In this document: positions 36,301 to 44,129 of the stretch, one piece after another | Position numbering within the stretch: position 1 is the stretch's first letter | How the letters are laid out: each line of letters starts with the position of its first letter | NCBI GenBank assembly: GCA_965223355.1 | Contig: CBDCWE010000003.1 | Location: 2,666,001 to 2,730,000 of the forward strand | Reading direction: 5' to 3' | Length of the DNA: 64,000 nt | Source: Tectiglobus sp965223355 | GTDB taxonomy: Bacteria > Pseudomonadota > Alphaproteobacteria > Rhizobiales > Hyphomicrobiaceae | Translations under genes and position numbers: made by a program | Notes under the pieces: generated by a model | Database searches by the model: none | Told to the model about the DNA's origin: nothing | The model's input: only the letters and a program-made list of their open reading frames with translations

Positions 36301-36903
36301 GAAGTCCGCGATCCAGTTCCACGCTCACCAACGTGGGGACTGGCCGGGGATCGCTTTTTGCGCGGCAATCTCACCCATGCATTGCTGGAACATCTTCCCG
36401 GTGTCGCGCCGGACGAGCGCCAATCGGTTGCACTGAAATTGCTCGAGGCTCGGGGGCAACGGCTCACGCGTCAGGTGCGCCAAAGTATTATCGATGAAAC
36501 CCTGGCAATCCTCGATGATCCGGTGTTCGCCGAACTGTTTGGGCCGGATTCGCGGGCGGAAGTTCCGATTGTCGCAGAGCTTGCCAGGCCACACGGGAGC
36601 GGGCCGCCGTTGCGGTTGAACGGGATTATCGATCGGCTCGCACGATCGCGTGATGGCGTCTTGATCGCTGATTACAAGACCAACCGCAGGGCACCGGCAA
36701 CGCGCGACGGCGTGCCTGAGATCTACATAATGCAACTTGCAGCCTATCGCCTTGCTCTGTCTCACATTTTTCCGGGTTGTAGCATCCGTGCCGGGTTGCT
36801 TTGGACGGCGAGTGCCGATCTCATGGAAATCCCGCAAGATTGTCTAGATGATCATCAACAACGACTTTGGCAGCTCCGGACCGGTGGACTTGACGCTGCC
36901 TAG
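33316..36903 (+). CDS. addA: Double-strand break repair helicase AddA
   Basis: About 1,195 residues, full length. UvrD-type helicase motifs: Walker A SANAGAGKTHVLK near the N-terminus, motif II ILVDEAQDTSPLQW, motif III VFAVGDEKQSIYSFQGA, VMTVHGAKGLE, and LLYVALTRARDRL. The C-terminal RecB-like nuclease has LIADYKTNR. The GTG at 33316 was chosen over the ATG at 33286 because it has GGGAGG six bases upstream and overlaps the addB stop by four bases. Followed by a family A repeat and trxA. Confidence 0.95.
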   Translation: MTGETGNRERLLADTERHQERASSPTASAWVSANAGAGKTHVLKLRVLRLLLDGTAPERILCLTYTKAAAAEMSQRVFADLAAWATCDEASLRQALVKLNGKPADERVVSFARRLFARAIETPGGLKVQTIHAFCERLLQRFPLEAGVSPGFSTLDEQAAAALQREAIDGTLVAANADGEGTLAQALKTAVARAADERFDTILTAVLANRLWLDELEQVARAIGQAPETGAEAFYRRLFGLSEDDTATSLEQRLAEVLSADDARAAASVLDQDKKYDRELAARLMTAADAEHNAHKIAAFRDAFLTREDAPRKDSQFVSKAIRAAEPAISDRLVKVRDQFYQLQLKRLAVATVEATLALVCLGRQVIARYEAAKQRRAGLDFEDLIVKTSRLLAKADAADWILYKLDGGLDHILVDEAQDTSPLQWRVIEALAAEFYSGEGASETVRTVFAVGDEKQSIYSFQGAAPEQFARAGQKFSDLTAAAGRDWAGVPLTLSFRTVAPLLSAVDAIFRDERRTPGVGTAGGDVHHEALRIGEAGCVEIWPTVAPERAEPIPPFAPLEEPTAGVPARNLAQKIADKIHQWLEDGEELISQGRAVRASDILILVKRRRPFAPEMVRALKARNIPVAGADRIVLSEQIAVQDLIALGDFLVLPEDDLSLAAVLKSPLFGLDDDDLLRIAPQRRGSLWSALLAGAKTDPRFEPAATELKAWRALSDFAPPYEFYASLLDRDGCRARLIGRLGPDAADPLDEFMNLALTYDDQEPVSLQGFLAWLKDGQRQIKRETEQGRNEVSVMTVHGAKGLERPIVILPDTCSAPGGGIASPLVDLAGVEMPGQQRSPLAWAIKGSKSLPPIKGGRAVAAEREREEHNRLLYVALTRARDRLYITGFETKNGRQKGCWYDTVWSGLEGRMAEMKDRDGGTIWRLEAPQTVPTPIAQPKSVTALAVRDLPEWAGRRAPSEPQLSIPLAPSRLAPLETDEDGEPVPFDELQDVASEVRDPVPRSPTWGLAGDRFLRGNLTHALLEHLPGVAPDERQSVALKLLEARGQRLTRQVRQSIIDETLAILDDPVFAELFGPDSRAEVPIVAELARPHGSGPPLRLNGIIDRLARSRDGVLIADYKTNRRAPATRDGVPEIYIMQLAAYRLALSHIFPGCSIRAGLLWTASADLMEIPQDCLDDHQQRLWQLRTGGLDAA

Positions 36904-36945
36904 GCGGCTACCTACGTTGCCGCAATAGGCCGCGCATTGTAGCGT

Positions 36946-36962
36946 TTTAAAGCACGATGATC
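36946..36962 (-). repeat. End fragment of repeat family A in tandem with a full copy
   Basis: TTTAAAGCACGATGATC directly precedes the TA at which the full copy 36965-37097 is inserted, forming a palindrome TGATCTAGATCA across the junction. It suggests one copy landing in, or recombining with, the end of another. Confidence 0.65.
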
Positions 36963-36964
36963 TA

Positions 36965-37097
36965 GATCATCGTGCTTCAAGTTGGAACCGCCATTGCGGT
37001 TCCAACTTGAAGCACAAAGATGATCGCTACTTTAGAGGCGAGCAACTTTCTGCCTTTATTCGGGATCGTTCCGATTCCGAATAAAGGCAGGTTGCTC
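36965..37097 (+). repeat. Repeat family A, copy 4 (full length, 133 bp)
   Basis: Both hairpins are intact. The first differs from copy 1 at paired positions (CTTCAAG...CTTGAAG instead of CTTTAAG...CTTAAAG), a compensatory change that keeps the stem. TA at 36963-36964 and 37098-37099. It ends 33 bases before the trxA start, so trxA is read through it or from a promoter inside or after it. Confidence 0.92.
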
Positions 37098-37130
37098 TAG
37101 TCGCCAGATCTGAGCCAGGAGAAAACAAAC

Positions 37131-37454
37131 ATGGCCCCCGCAAAAGTGTCCGACGCGAATTTCGATACCGAAGTTCTGCAATCGTCCGAGCCGGTTCTGG
37201 TCGACTTCTTTGCCGAGTGGTGCGGACCGTGCAAGGCTATGGCGCCGGCTCTGGAAGAAGTTGCCAAGGACATGGCGGGCAAGGTGAAGATCGCCAAGAT
37301 CGACGTCGACGAAAGTCCGGAGATCACCACCCGGTATCAGATCCAGGCGATGCCGACGCTGATCATGTTCAAAGATGGTGAGGTGGCCGCCCGTCACACC
37401 GGCGCGCTGGTGCAGAAGTCGCGGCTGCAGGCCTGGATCGACGAGACCATCTGA
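37131..37454 (+). CDS. trxA: Thioredoxin 1
   Basis: 107 residues, canonical thioredoxin: active site W30-CGPC (Cys31, Cys34) in VDFFAEWCGPCKAMAP, cis-proline motif MPTLIMF, and C-terminal helix. It reduces protein disulfides in the cytoplasm. AGGAG lies upstream of the ATG. Position after addA is conserved in Hyphomicrobiales. Convergent with folC, 109 bases away; that gap has GC-rich inverted GGCGCCGG repeats but no clear terminator. Confidence 0.98.
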   Translation: MAPAKVSDANFDTEVLQSSEPVLVDFFAEWCGPCKAMAPALEEVAKDMAGKVKIAKIDVDESPEITTRYQIQAMPTLIMFKDGEVAARHTGALVQKSRLQAWIDETI

Positions 37455-37563
37455 TCCGTTGAAAAGTCGATAGATCCAAACCGCGAAATTGTAAACTGAC
37501 CCGGGCCGGTTGGTGTCGCGGGCGCATCGCTGTTGGTCGATGGATGCCGGCGCCGGCGCCCCG

Positions 37564-38901
37564 TCACTGGCGCCGGTTGCGAAACGCTTGTGACGTCGCC
37601 AGAACGCTGCCGGCGAGATAAAGCGAACCGCAAATCAGGACACGCTTGGCGCCGGGATGCTCGCGCTCGAGATCTACCAACGCCTGTTCGACTGTCGCGG
37701 TTTGCTCGGCAGCAATGGCGATGGTGCGGGCATGGTTCAGGAGTTCGCCGGCGGGCATCGCGTTTGCTTCGCCGGGGATGTCGACGACCTTGATCCCTCT
37801 GACCAATCCCGAAAACGGTTTGAAAAAGCCGACGGCATCCTTCTCGGCCATCATGCCAACGACGAGAAACATCGGCTTAGGCGCCCGGTCCTGAAGGTCG
37901 GCAAGCGTTTGGGCAAGGACAACGGCGGCAGCCGGATTGTGGCCGCCATCCAACCACAGCTCGGTGTCGGGCCCGACCAAACGATCGAACGGATCGCCGG
38001 AAAGCCGCGAAAAGCGGGCCGGCCAATAGGCGCTCCGGAGGCCGTCTTCGAGAGCCTGAACCGGAAGCGCGCCATTGCTGAACGTCAACAGGGCGGTGAT
38101 TGCAACCGCGGCATTGGTCAGCTGGTTGCGCCCGATCAAGTTCGGCAGCGGCAGGTCGATCAGGCGGCGTTGCGATCGGTATATCAGTCTGCCGCGCTCT
38201 TCGTGGAAGTCGTAGTGTTGGCCAAACATCAAAAGCCCGGCACCAACGCGGTTGGCGGTTTGCGCAATCGAGGTCAACGCAGAGGCATCCTGCGGCGCGA
38301 CAATCGCCGGCACACCGGGCTTCAGGATGCCGGCCTTTTCAAAGGCAATCTGCCCGACCGTCTCGCCCAGCTTGTCGGCGTGATCGATTGCGATCGGCGT
38401 GATCACGGTTACCGCCGGTCGATCGACAACGTTGGTGGCATCGAGGCGCCCGCCGAGGCCGACTTCGAGCAAAACCGCATCGGCCGGTTGTTCGGAAAAC
38501 GCCAACAACGCTGCCGCCGTCGTAATCTCGAAAAAGCTCATCGGGGCGTCGGCGTTGGTTGTCCTGACACGCTCCAGATAGTGGACCAGTTGGCGCTCGG
38601 ATATCGGTCGCGAGCGCTGGCCGCAGCCGGCCAGCTGAATTCGTTCGTTGAAATCGACGAGATGCGGCGATGTATAGGTGTGCACCCTTAGACCCGCGGC
38701 GCTTAGCATGGCCTGCATAAAGGCGATCGTCGAGCCTTTGCCGTTGGTGCCGGCAACGTGAATGACGGGCGCCAGGCGGTCTTGAGGACGCCCCAGTTTA
38801 TCGAGCAGGGCAAGAATGCGGCCCAGCGACAGATCGATGAGCTGCGGATGCAGTCGCATCAATTGATCGAGCAGATCCTTGCTGGTCTTGAACTCAGCCA
38901 T
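37564..38901 (-). CDS. folC: Bifunctional folylpolyglutamate synthase/dihydrofolate synthase
   Basis: 445 residues, Mur-ligase fold. The ATP loop VAGTNGKGSTIAFMQAML is near residue 50, with FEITTAAALLAFSE, and the DGGHNPAAA motif in the C-terminal half. It adds glutamate to dihydropteroate and folates. Last gene of the minus-strand block, 64 bases after accD, a neighbour it keeps in many proteobacteria. Confidence 0.96.
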   Translation of the reverse strand: MAEFKTSKDLLDQLMRLHPQLIDLSLGRILALLDKLGRPQDRLAPVIHVAGTNGKGSTIAFMQAMLSAAGLRVHTYTSPHLVDFNERIQLAGCGQRSRPISERQLVHYLERVRTTNADAPMSFFEITTAAALLAFSEQPADAVLLEVGLGGRLDATNVVDRPAVTVITPIAIDHADKLGETVGQIAFEKAGILKPGVPAIVAPQDASALTSIAQTANRVGAGLLMFGQHYDFHEERGRLIYRSQRRLIDLPLPNLIGRNQLTNAAVAITALLTFSNGALPVQALEDGLRSAYWPARFSRLSGDPFDRLVGPDTELWLDGGHNPAAAVVLAQTLADLQDRAPKPMFLVVGMMAEKDAVGFFKPFSGLVRGIKVVDIPGEANAMPAGELLNHARTIAIAAEQTATVEQALVDLEREHPGAKRVLICGSLYLAGSVLATSQAFRNRRQ

Positions 38902-38965
38902 AGCGGTGCCCGGTCGTCAGTGTTGGTTTACGAACAGCAAGTCGTCCGCCCGGCGCCAAGCCGCC

Positions 38966-40048
38966 TTAGTTGCGGGCCTCGTCCTGCTCGGATTTGCTCT
39001 GGTTTGATTTTGGCGCAGCGGTCGCGGCGTTGTCGTCGGTGGTTGCAACGTCGTCGGCGTGCTGTTGCTCGTGATCGGCTGGCGGCACTGCACCGTTCGT
39101 TTTGCCGGCGATTGTGCGATCTTCAGCGCGTTGTGCGGTCTCGGCGACATCGAGACCGTTCACGTATTGCTCGGCGTCGTCAGCCGCGACCTGGAGACGC
39201 TTGGTGACCAACAAACTGGTGATCCTGGCCAAGGTATCGCGTAGTTGATGGCGATGGACGACCATGTCGATCATGCCATGTTCCAGCAGATACTCGGCGC
39301 GCTGAAAGCCCTCCGGCAGTTGTTCGCGGATTGTCTGCTGGATGACCCGTGGCCCGGCAAAACAAATCAGTGCGCCGGGTTCGGCGATATGGATGTCGCC
39401 GAGCATGGCGTATGACGCCGTCACGCCGCCGGTGGTCGGGTCGGTGAGGACAACGATGTAGGGCAGGCCGTGGTCGCGCAGGCGCTGCACCGCAATTGTC
39501 GTCCGCGGCATCTGCATCAGCGAAAGAATGCCTTCCTGCATGCGCGCGCCACCCGAGGCCGCAAACAGGATAAACGGCGATTTTAGTTCAACCGCGCGCA
39601 GCATGCCGGCGATGACGGCCTCGCCGGCGGCCATGCCGAGCGAGCCGCCCATAAACCGAAAATCCTGGGCGGCAGCGACAACCTTGAGGCCGTCGAGTGT
39701 GCCTTCGCCAACCAGCACGGCATCGCTCAGTGACGTTTCGGTGCGGGCATCGCGAATGCGATCGGCGTAGCGGCGGCCGTCTCTGAACTTCAACGGGTCG
39801 CCAGCTACGTCCGGCAGCGATACCCGCTCGAACTCGCCATCATCAAACAGCGACTTGAGCCGCACATCGGCGTCCATGCGCATGTGATAATCGGAGCCGG
39901 GGACCACGAACTGGTTCGCTTCCAGGTCCTTGTAGAAGACCATTTGACCGGACTCGGGACATTTGACCCACATGTTGTCCGGCACTTCGCGCTTGGTGGT
40001 GAGCAAGCTGCGAATTCTTGGACGAACGACGTTGCTGATCCAGTTCAC
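38966..40048 (-). CDS. accD: Acetyl-CoA carboxylase carboxyltransferase subunit beta
   Basis: 360 residues. The carboxyltransferase core has GGSLGMAAGEAVI, FILFAASGGARMQEGILSLMQMPRT, and VLTDPTTGGVTASYAMLGD. The N-terminal zinc ribbon of the enterobacterial type has lost most of its cysteines (MWVKCPESGQMVFYKDLEANQFVVPGSDYHMRM keeps only one), as in many Hyphomicrobiales. A charged, Ala/Asn-rich C-terminal tail follows residue 300. It works with AccA in malonyl-CoA formation. Between trpA and folC. Confidence 0.96.
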   Translation of the reverse strand: MNWISNVVRPRIRSLLTTKREVPDNMWVKCPESGQMVFYKDLEANQFVVPGSDYHMRMDADVRLKSLFDDGEFERVSLPDVAGDPLKFRDGRRYADRIRDARTETSLSDAVLVGEGTLDGLKVVAAAQDFRFMGGSLGMAAGEAVIAGMLRAVELKSPFILFAASGGARMQEGILSLMQMPRTTIAVQRLRDHGLPYIVVLTDPTTGGVTASYAMLGDIHIAEPGALICFAGPRVIQQTIREQLPEGFQRAEYLLEHGMIDMVVHRHQLRDTLARITSLLVTKRLQVAADDAEQYVNGLDVAETAQRAEDRTIAGKTNGAVPPADHEQQHADDVATTDDNAATAAPKSNQSKSEQDEARN

Positions 40049-40192
40049 GACTGTAACCTTTCAGGTTTCGCTTGAACCAATCCGCTTCCCTTTCCAGCCG
40101 GCCGTCGCCGTTGTTTGGGCGGCGCCGGCGCAGAAGCGGCTCGGTGGCGCGCTGCAAAGGCGCGACAAACATGGCTACCTGCAGCCCGAAAC

Positions 40193-41020
40193 CTATTTCA
40201 ACGGCGCTGAGAGGCGTTCCACAAGATTTAGAACAGATGGCACTGTATTGCCAGTGGCGCGACCTTCCGCGTTAAGGCTTTGCGCGATTTCGGTTACCAA
40301 AGCGGATCCGACGATCACGGCGTCGGCCGCTGCAGACATGGCGGCCACCTGCTCCGGCGTCCTGATGCCGAAGCCAACGCCGACCGGCAGTCCGCTGGCG
40401 TTGCGGATGCGTTCGACCTGGCTTTTGACATCGTCGACGTCGGCGGATGCGGCACCGGTTATTCCGGTTATCGAAACATAGTACAAGAAGCCGCTGGTAT
40501 TGCGGACGACGCTGGGCAAACGCCGGTCATCGGTGGTCGGCGTCGCCAGCCGGATGAAGCACAAGCCGGTCTCAATTGCCGGCAGGCAGAGCTCATCATC
40601 GGCTTCCGGGGGCACGTCGACGATGATCAGGCCATCGACGCCAGCGCCACTGGCATTCGTGACGAAGCGGTCGACGCCGTAGATGAAAATCGGATTGTAA
40701 TAGCCCATCAGGATCAGCGGTGTGTCGGCGTCCTTGGCGCGGAAGTCGCGGACGAGATCCAATGTTTTGATCATCGTCTGGCCGCCTTTCAGTGCGCGGA
40801 CGGACGCGGCCTGGATCGCCGGACCGTCTGCCATCGGATCCGAGAACGGCATGCCCAGTTCGATCAAGTCGGCGCCGGCAGCCGCCAGACCGCACAGAAT
40901 TTGACGCGAGGTCGCAAGGTCGGGGTCGCCGGCCGTGATAAACGGCACGAAGGCGGTGCGATTGGCCGCGCGCAGGGCGGCAAACCTCTTCTCAATTCGA
41001 TTGCTAACAGTTTGGCTCAC
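40193..41020 (-). CDS. trpA: Tryptophan synthase alpha chain
   Basis: 275 residues. The TIM barrel has FVPFITAGDPDLATS, the catalytic Glu in LIELGMPFSDPMADGPAIQ, and PLILMGYYNPIFIYGVDRF. It cleaves indole-3-glycerol phosphate to indole, which is channelled to TrpB. It follows trpB on the same strand with a 45-base gap. The order trpF-trpB-trpA-accD-folC is the standard alphaproteobacterial one. Confidence 0.97.
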   Translation of the reverse strand: MSQTVSNRIEKRFAALRAANRTAFVPFITAGDPDLATSRQILCGLAAAGADLIELGMPFSDPMADGPAIQAASVRALKGGQTMIKTLDLVRDFRAKDADTPLILMGYYNPIFIYGVDRFVTNASGAGVDGLIIVDVPPEADDELCLPAIETGLCFIRLATPTTDDRRLPSVVRNTSGFLYYVSITGITGAASADVDDVKSQVERIRNASGLPVGVGFGIRTPEQVAAMSAAADAVIVGSALVTEIAQSLNAEGRATGNTVPSVLNLVERLSAPLK

Positions 41021-41065
41021 GCCCGACCCTCATTTTGTCCTGTTGAGCTCGTTGTCCTGTGGGGC

Positions 41066-42307
41066 TCAAATTTCCATGCCGATCGCCGTGGCGACGGTGT
41101 GCAGATCCTTGTCGCCGCGGCCGCACAGGTTCATGACCAGGAGATTGTCGTTAGCCAGGGTCGGCGCCAGCTTGATGACGTGGGCCAACGCATGGGACGG
41201 TTCCAATGCAGGTATGATGCCCTCAAGGCGGGTACACATTTGCAAAGCTTCGAGCGCTTCCTGATCCGTGGCCGGCACATAGTTGACGCGACCTGTGTCT
41301 TTGAGCCAGGCGTGTTCGGGCCCGACGCCCGGATAATCCAGCCCGGCGGAGATCGAATGGCCTTCGAGGATCTGGCCGTCTGCATCCTGCAACAGGTAAG
41401 TGCGGTTGCCATGCAGCACCCCCGGTTGGCCGCCGGTCATCGATGCGGCATGGCCGTTTTCAGCGTCGAGGCCGTGGCCGCCGGCTTCGACCCCGTAAAT
41501 CGTGACGCCGAGGTCATCGAGAAACGGATGGAACAGGCCGATGGCGTTCGAGCCGCCGCCAATGCAGGCAACCAGCGTGTCCGGCAAGCGGCCTTCGCGC
41601 GCCATCATTTGCTCACGCACTTCGGTGCCGATGATCGACTGGAAATCGCGGACCATTTCGGGATAGGGATGGGGGCCGGCCGCGGTGCCGATGATGTAGT
41701 AGGTATCGCGCACGTTGGTGACCCAATCGCGCAATGCTTCGTTCATGGCGTCTTTCAGCGTTCCAGCGCCCGATGTCACAGGATTGATCCCGGCGCCGAG
41801 CAGTCGCATGCGGGCAACGTTCGGGCTTTGGCGTTCGACGTCGGTGGCACCCATATAGATTTCGCAGGGCATGCCGTATTTGGCGCAGACGGTCGCGACG
41901 GCAACGCCATGCTGACCGGCACCGGTTTCGGCGATGATCCGCGTCTTGCCCATGCGGCGGGCGAGCAGAATCTGGCCGAGGCAGTTGTTGATCTTGTGGC
42001 TGCCGGTGTGGTTGAGTTCGTCGCGCTTGAAGTAGATTTTGGCGCCGCCGAGTGCTGCCGTCAGCCGGTCGGCGAAGTACAGCGGTGACGGCCGGCCGCC
42101 ATAGTCATTGAGAAGCTTCGTCAGTTCGCCCTGGAAACCCGGATCGGCCTTGGCGGTGGCGTAGGCCTGTTCGAGTTCGAGGATCAGCGGCATCAACGTC
42201 TCGGCGACAAAACGGCCGCCGAAGGTGCCGAAGTGGCCACGCTCGTCCGGGCCGGTTCGGTAGGAATTGGGTCGCAATTGGTCGGGCGTGGGGTCGGTGG
42301 TCGCCAT
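41066..42307 (-). CDS. trpB: Tryptophan synthase beta chain
   Basis: 413 residues. The PLP-binding Lys lies in LNHTGSHKINNCLGQ, with the GAGQHGVA and CIGGGSNAIG phosphate loops. It condenses indole and serine to tryptophan. The start at 42307 begins MATTDPTPDQLRPNSYR; an N-terminal FGTFGGRFVAETLMPL follows as expected. It lies 38 bases after trpF. Confidence 0.98.
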   Translation of the reverse strand: MATTDPTPDQLRPNSYRTGPDERGHFGTFGGRFVAETLMPLILELEQAYATAKADPGFQGELTKLLNDYGGRPSPLYFADRLTAALGGAKIYFKRDELNHTGSHKINNCLGQILLARRMGKTRIIAETGAGQHGVAVATVCAKYGMPCEIYMGATDVERQSPNVARMRLLGAGINPVTSGAGTLKDAMNEALRDWVTNVRDTYYIIGTAAGPHPYPEMVRDFQSIIGTEVREQMMAREGRLPDTLVACIGGGSNAIGLFHPFLDDLGVTIYGVEAGGHGLDAENGHAASMTGGQPGVLHGNRTYLLQDADGQILEGHSISAGLDYPGVGPEHAWLKDTGRVNYVPATDQEALEALQMCTRLEGIIPALEPSHALAHVIKLAPTLANDNLLVMNLCGRGDKDLHTVATAIGMEI

Positions 42308-42345
42308 TGCGAAGCTCCATTTTGCCGATGCTCAAGTTGCCGCGA

Positions 42346-42987
42346 TCATAGGCCTTTGGCGGCTTGAAGAAAGGCGCGAATTCGCACGGGATCCTTGCGG
42401 CCGGGTTGGCTTTCCACACCGGACGAGACATCGACGGCTGCAGCGCCGGTCAACGCAACTGCCGCAGCCACATTGTCAGCGCTCAGGCCGCCGGACAGCA
42501 TGTAGTCAAACCGCGTGCTGATGCCTTGCAAAATATGCCAATCGAAGGTCAATCCGTTGCCGCCGGGAATTGGTGAGCCTTGCGGCGCCTTGGCATCAAA
42601 CAAGATATCGTCGGCGATGCCATAATAGTCGTCGAACTCGGCGACGTCGGCGCGGGTTGCGACTTTGAGCGCCTTCATAGTGCGGCGACCGGTCATTGCT
42701 GCGATGGCGCGAATGCGTTCGGGACTTTCGCTACCGTGCAACTGGAAAATGTCCGGCTCGACATCACTGTTAATCCGCGCGATTAACGCGTCATCGGCGT
42801 CGACCGTCAGCGCCACGATTTGGCACCGCCCGGCAACGTGCCGCGCTAGGCGCCGGGCCTCTGCGCAGGACAAATGGCGCGGGCTCGGTGCGAACAACAC
42901 CAGCCCCACGTAGTCGGCGCCGCCGGCGATCGCGACATCGATCTCCGCCTCGCTCCTGAGGCCACAAATTTTGACTTTGGTTGCCAT
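42346..42987 (-). CDS. trpF: Phosphoribosylanthranilate isomerase
   Basis: 213 residues beginning MATKVKICGLRSEAEIDVA. The PRAI barrel shows the catalytic Cys in KICGL, GLVLFAPSPRHL, VDADD, QLHGSESPERI, and the phosphate-binding GLSADNVAAAV near the end. Start ATG 42987; an ATG at 43008 would add seven residues and neither has a strong ribosome site. First of the trp genes in this block; trpC/trpD are not in the window. Confidence 0.95.
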   Translation of the reverse strand: MATKVKICGLRSEAEIDVAIAGGADYVGLVLFAPSPRHLSCAEARRLARHVAGRCQIVALTVDADDALIARINSDVEPDIFQLHGSESPERIRAIAAMTGRRTMKALKVATRADVAEFDDYYGIADDILFDAKAPQGSPIPGGNGLTFDWHILQGISTRFDYMLSGGLSADNVAAAVALTGAAAVDVSSGVESQPGRKDPVRIRAFLQAAKGL

Positions 42988-43054
42988 GCTGTATTGCCAT
43001 GCTGCCATGTCGGGGCAATGTTTAAGCCCAAATCCTGGTCGTCAACGCCAGCCG

Positions 43055-43193
43055 CTATAGCGTTTTAGTTCATGTCCACCTCAGCCGGTCCACCGTGCCG
43101 GCCCGCTCGTCGGTGCGGCCGCCGATCAGATCATCGGTTCTGGGTGACCGGGCCGGCGAGCGCTTGGTTCGCGCTAACTCCGACACGCTATAG
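43055..43193. repeat. TA-bounded inverted-repeat element between trpF and the LapA-like gene
   Basis: The left end CTATAGCGTTTTAG and, inverted, the right end CTATAGCGTGTCGG share nine terminal bases. The GC-rich interior has further dyads (GCCGGCCC/GGGCCGGC). The TATA ends and small size resemble a non-autonomous element, but it is less symmetric than family A. Degenerate starts of the same type (TATAGCGTTTCAG, GTAGCGTTTTA) occur at 24781 and 36939. Confidence 0.4.
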
Positions 43194-43199
43194 ACCTCA

Positions 43200-43547
43200 T
43201 CAGCTGGCGAGCAGCCGCTTTTGATCGGTGACCCGCTCGTCGCGTTCGCGCGTCAGCCGCTCGGCCTCCGCCTTCCAACGCATCGCCTCCTGTGTGCGCC
43301 GGCGCGCCGTCCGGCGCCATTTGCCCTGTGACAGCCAGCTCGCCGTGCCACCGAGGACGACGCCCATAACGAGCATCGCAATCAGCCACAAAAACAACGG
43401 GATCGGCGGCGTTGTCAGTGCCGGAGAGGCGGGATTGAAGGGATCGAGGATCAGCGCGATTTCCTGTTTGTTGACAAGGCAGAGCGACAGCAAAACGACG
43501 GTGATTGCCATCGTAACGAGCATTCCGATAATGCGGCCGAGCAACAT
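43200..43547 (-). CDS. LapA-domain (lipopolysaccharide assembly protein A-like) membrane protein
   Basis: 115 residues. Two transmembrane helices (about 3-23 and 50-72) are followed by a basic, coiled-coil-like cytoplasmic tail (about 75-115). This is the DUF1049/LapA architecture. In E. coli LapA works with LapB in controlling LPS synthesis; the alphaproteobacterial homologue between ihfB and trpF is conserved but its role is less clear. The ATG at 43547 has GAGG seven bases upstream; the longer frame to 43634 lacks family sequence. Confidence 0.8.
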   Translation of the reverse strand: MLLGRIIGMLVTMAITVVLLSLCLVNKQEIALILDPFNPASPALTTPPIPLFLWLIAMLVMGVVLGGTASWLSQGKWRRTARRRTQEAMRWKAEAERLTRERDERVTDQKRLLAS

Positions 43548-43795
43548 TATGTTACCTCGATTGCAGGACTGTTTGCCGGACGGCGCCGGCCGACAGCCTG
43601 ATTGAGCAAATCCCGCGCCATTGCGCAACAGCAAACCGACGAATTATCGCCTTTCAGGGTTAGCCCGAACCATCCCGCTTGCCGGCCCGGCCAGCTAAAA
43701 CCACGCGTCTCCGGGCGCCCGTGCGGAGGAGCGGGTCAGCGATGCGCCTTCGCCGAATGCGGACATGATATCGGCTGCCACCGCCCAATCGCCGA

Positions 43796-44107
43796 TTACC
43801 GTCCTCGTTCGTCAGCGCCCAATCCGTTCAAACGCTCACGCAGATCCTTACCGGTCTTGAAGAATGGAACGTATTTTTCGTCAACGTCCACCGATGCACC
43901 GGTGCGCGGATTGCGGCCAACGCGTGGGGCCCGATACTTTACGGTAAAGGCGCCGAAACCGCGCAGCTCAACACGATCTCCGCGTGACAGGGCGTCGATA
44001 ATCTCATCGAAAATGACATTGACGATGCGTTCGACATCGCGCTGATAGAGATGAGGGTTCGCCGCTGAAATCTTCTGGATCAGCTCTGACTTTATCACGC
44101 CTGTCAC
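43796..44107 (-). CDS. ihfB: Integration host factor subunit beta
   Basis: 103 residues, HU/IHF family. MTGVIKSELIQKISAANPHL start, GDRVELRGFGAFTVKYRAPRVGRNPRTG with the DNA-intercalating proline (RNPRTG), and the IHF-beta-specific VPFFKTGKDLRERLN tail. It bends DNA and acts as a nucleoid protein. It lies 22 bases downstream of sppA, as in many alphaproteobacteria. Confidence 0.96.
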   Translation of the reverse strand: MTGVIKSELIQKISAANPHLYQRDVERIVNVIFDEIIDALSRGDRVELRGFGAFTVKYRAPRVGRNPRTGASVDVDEKYVPFFKTGKDLRERLNGLGADERGR

Positions 44108-44129
44108 CTGCCAAAGTTGTTGTAATTAC

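Noticed and set aside
40280..42088. 602-codon plus-strand open frame
   Set aside because: It lies antisense to trpA and trpB, whose motifs are unmistakable; long antisense frames are common in GC-rich coding DNA.
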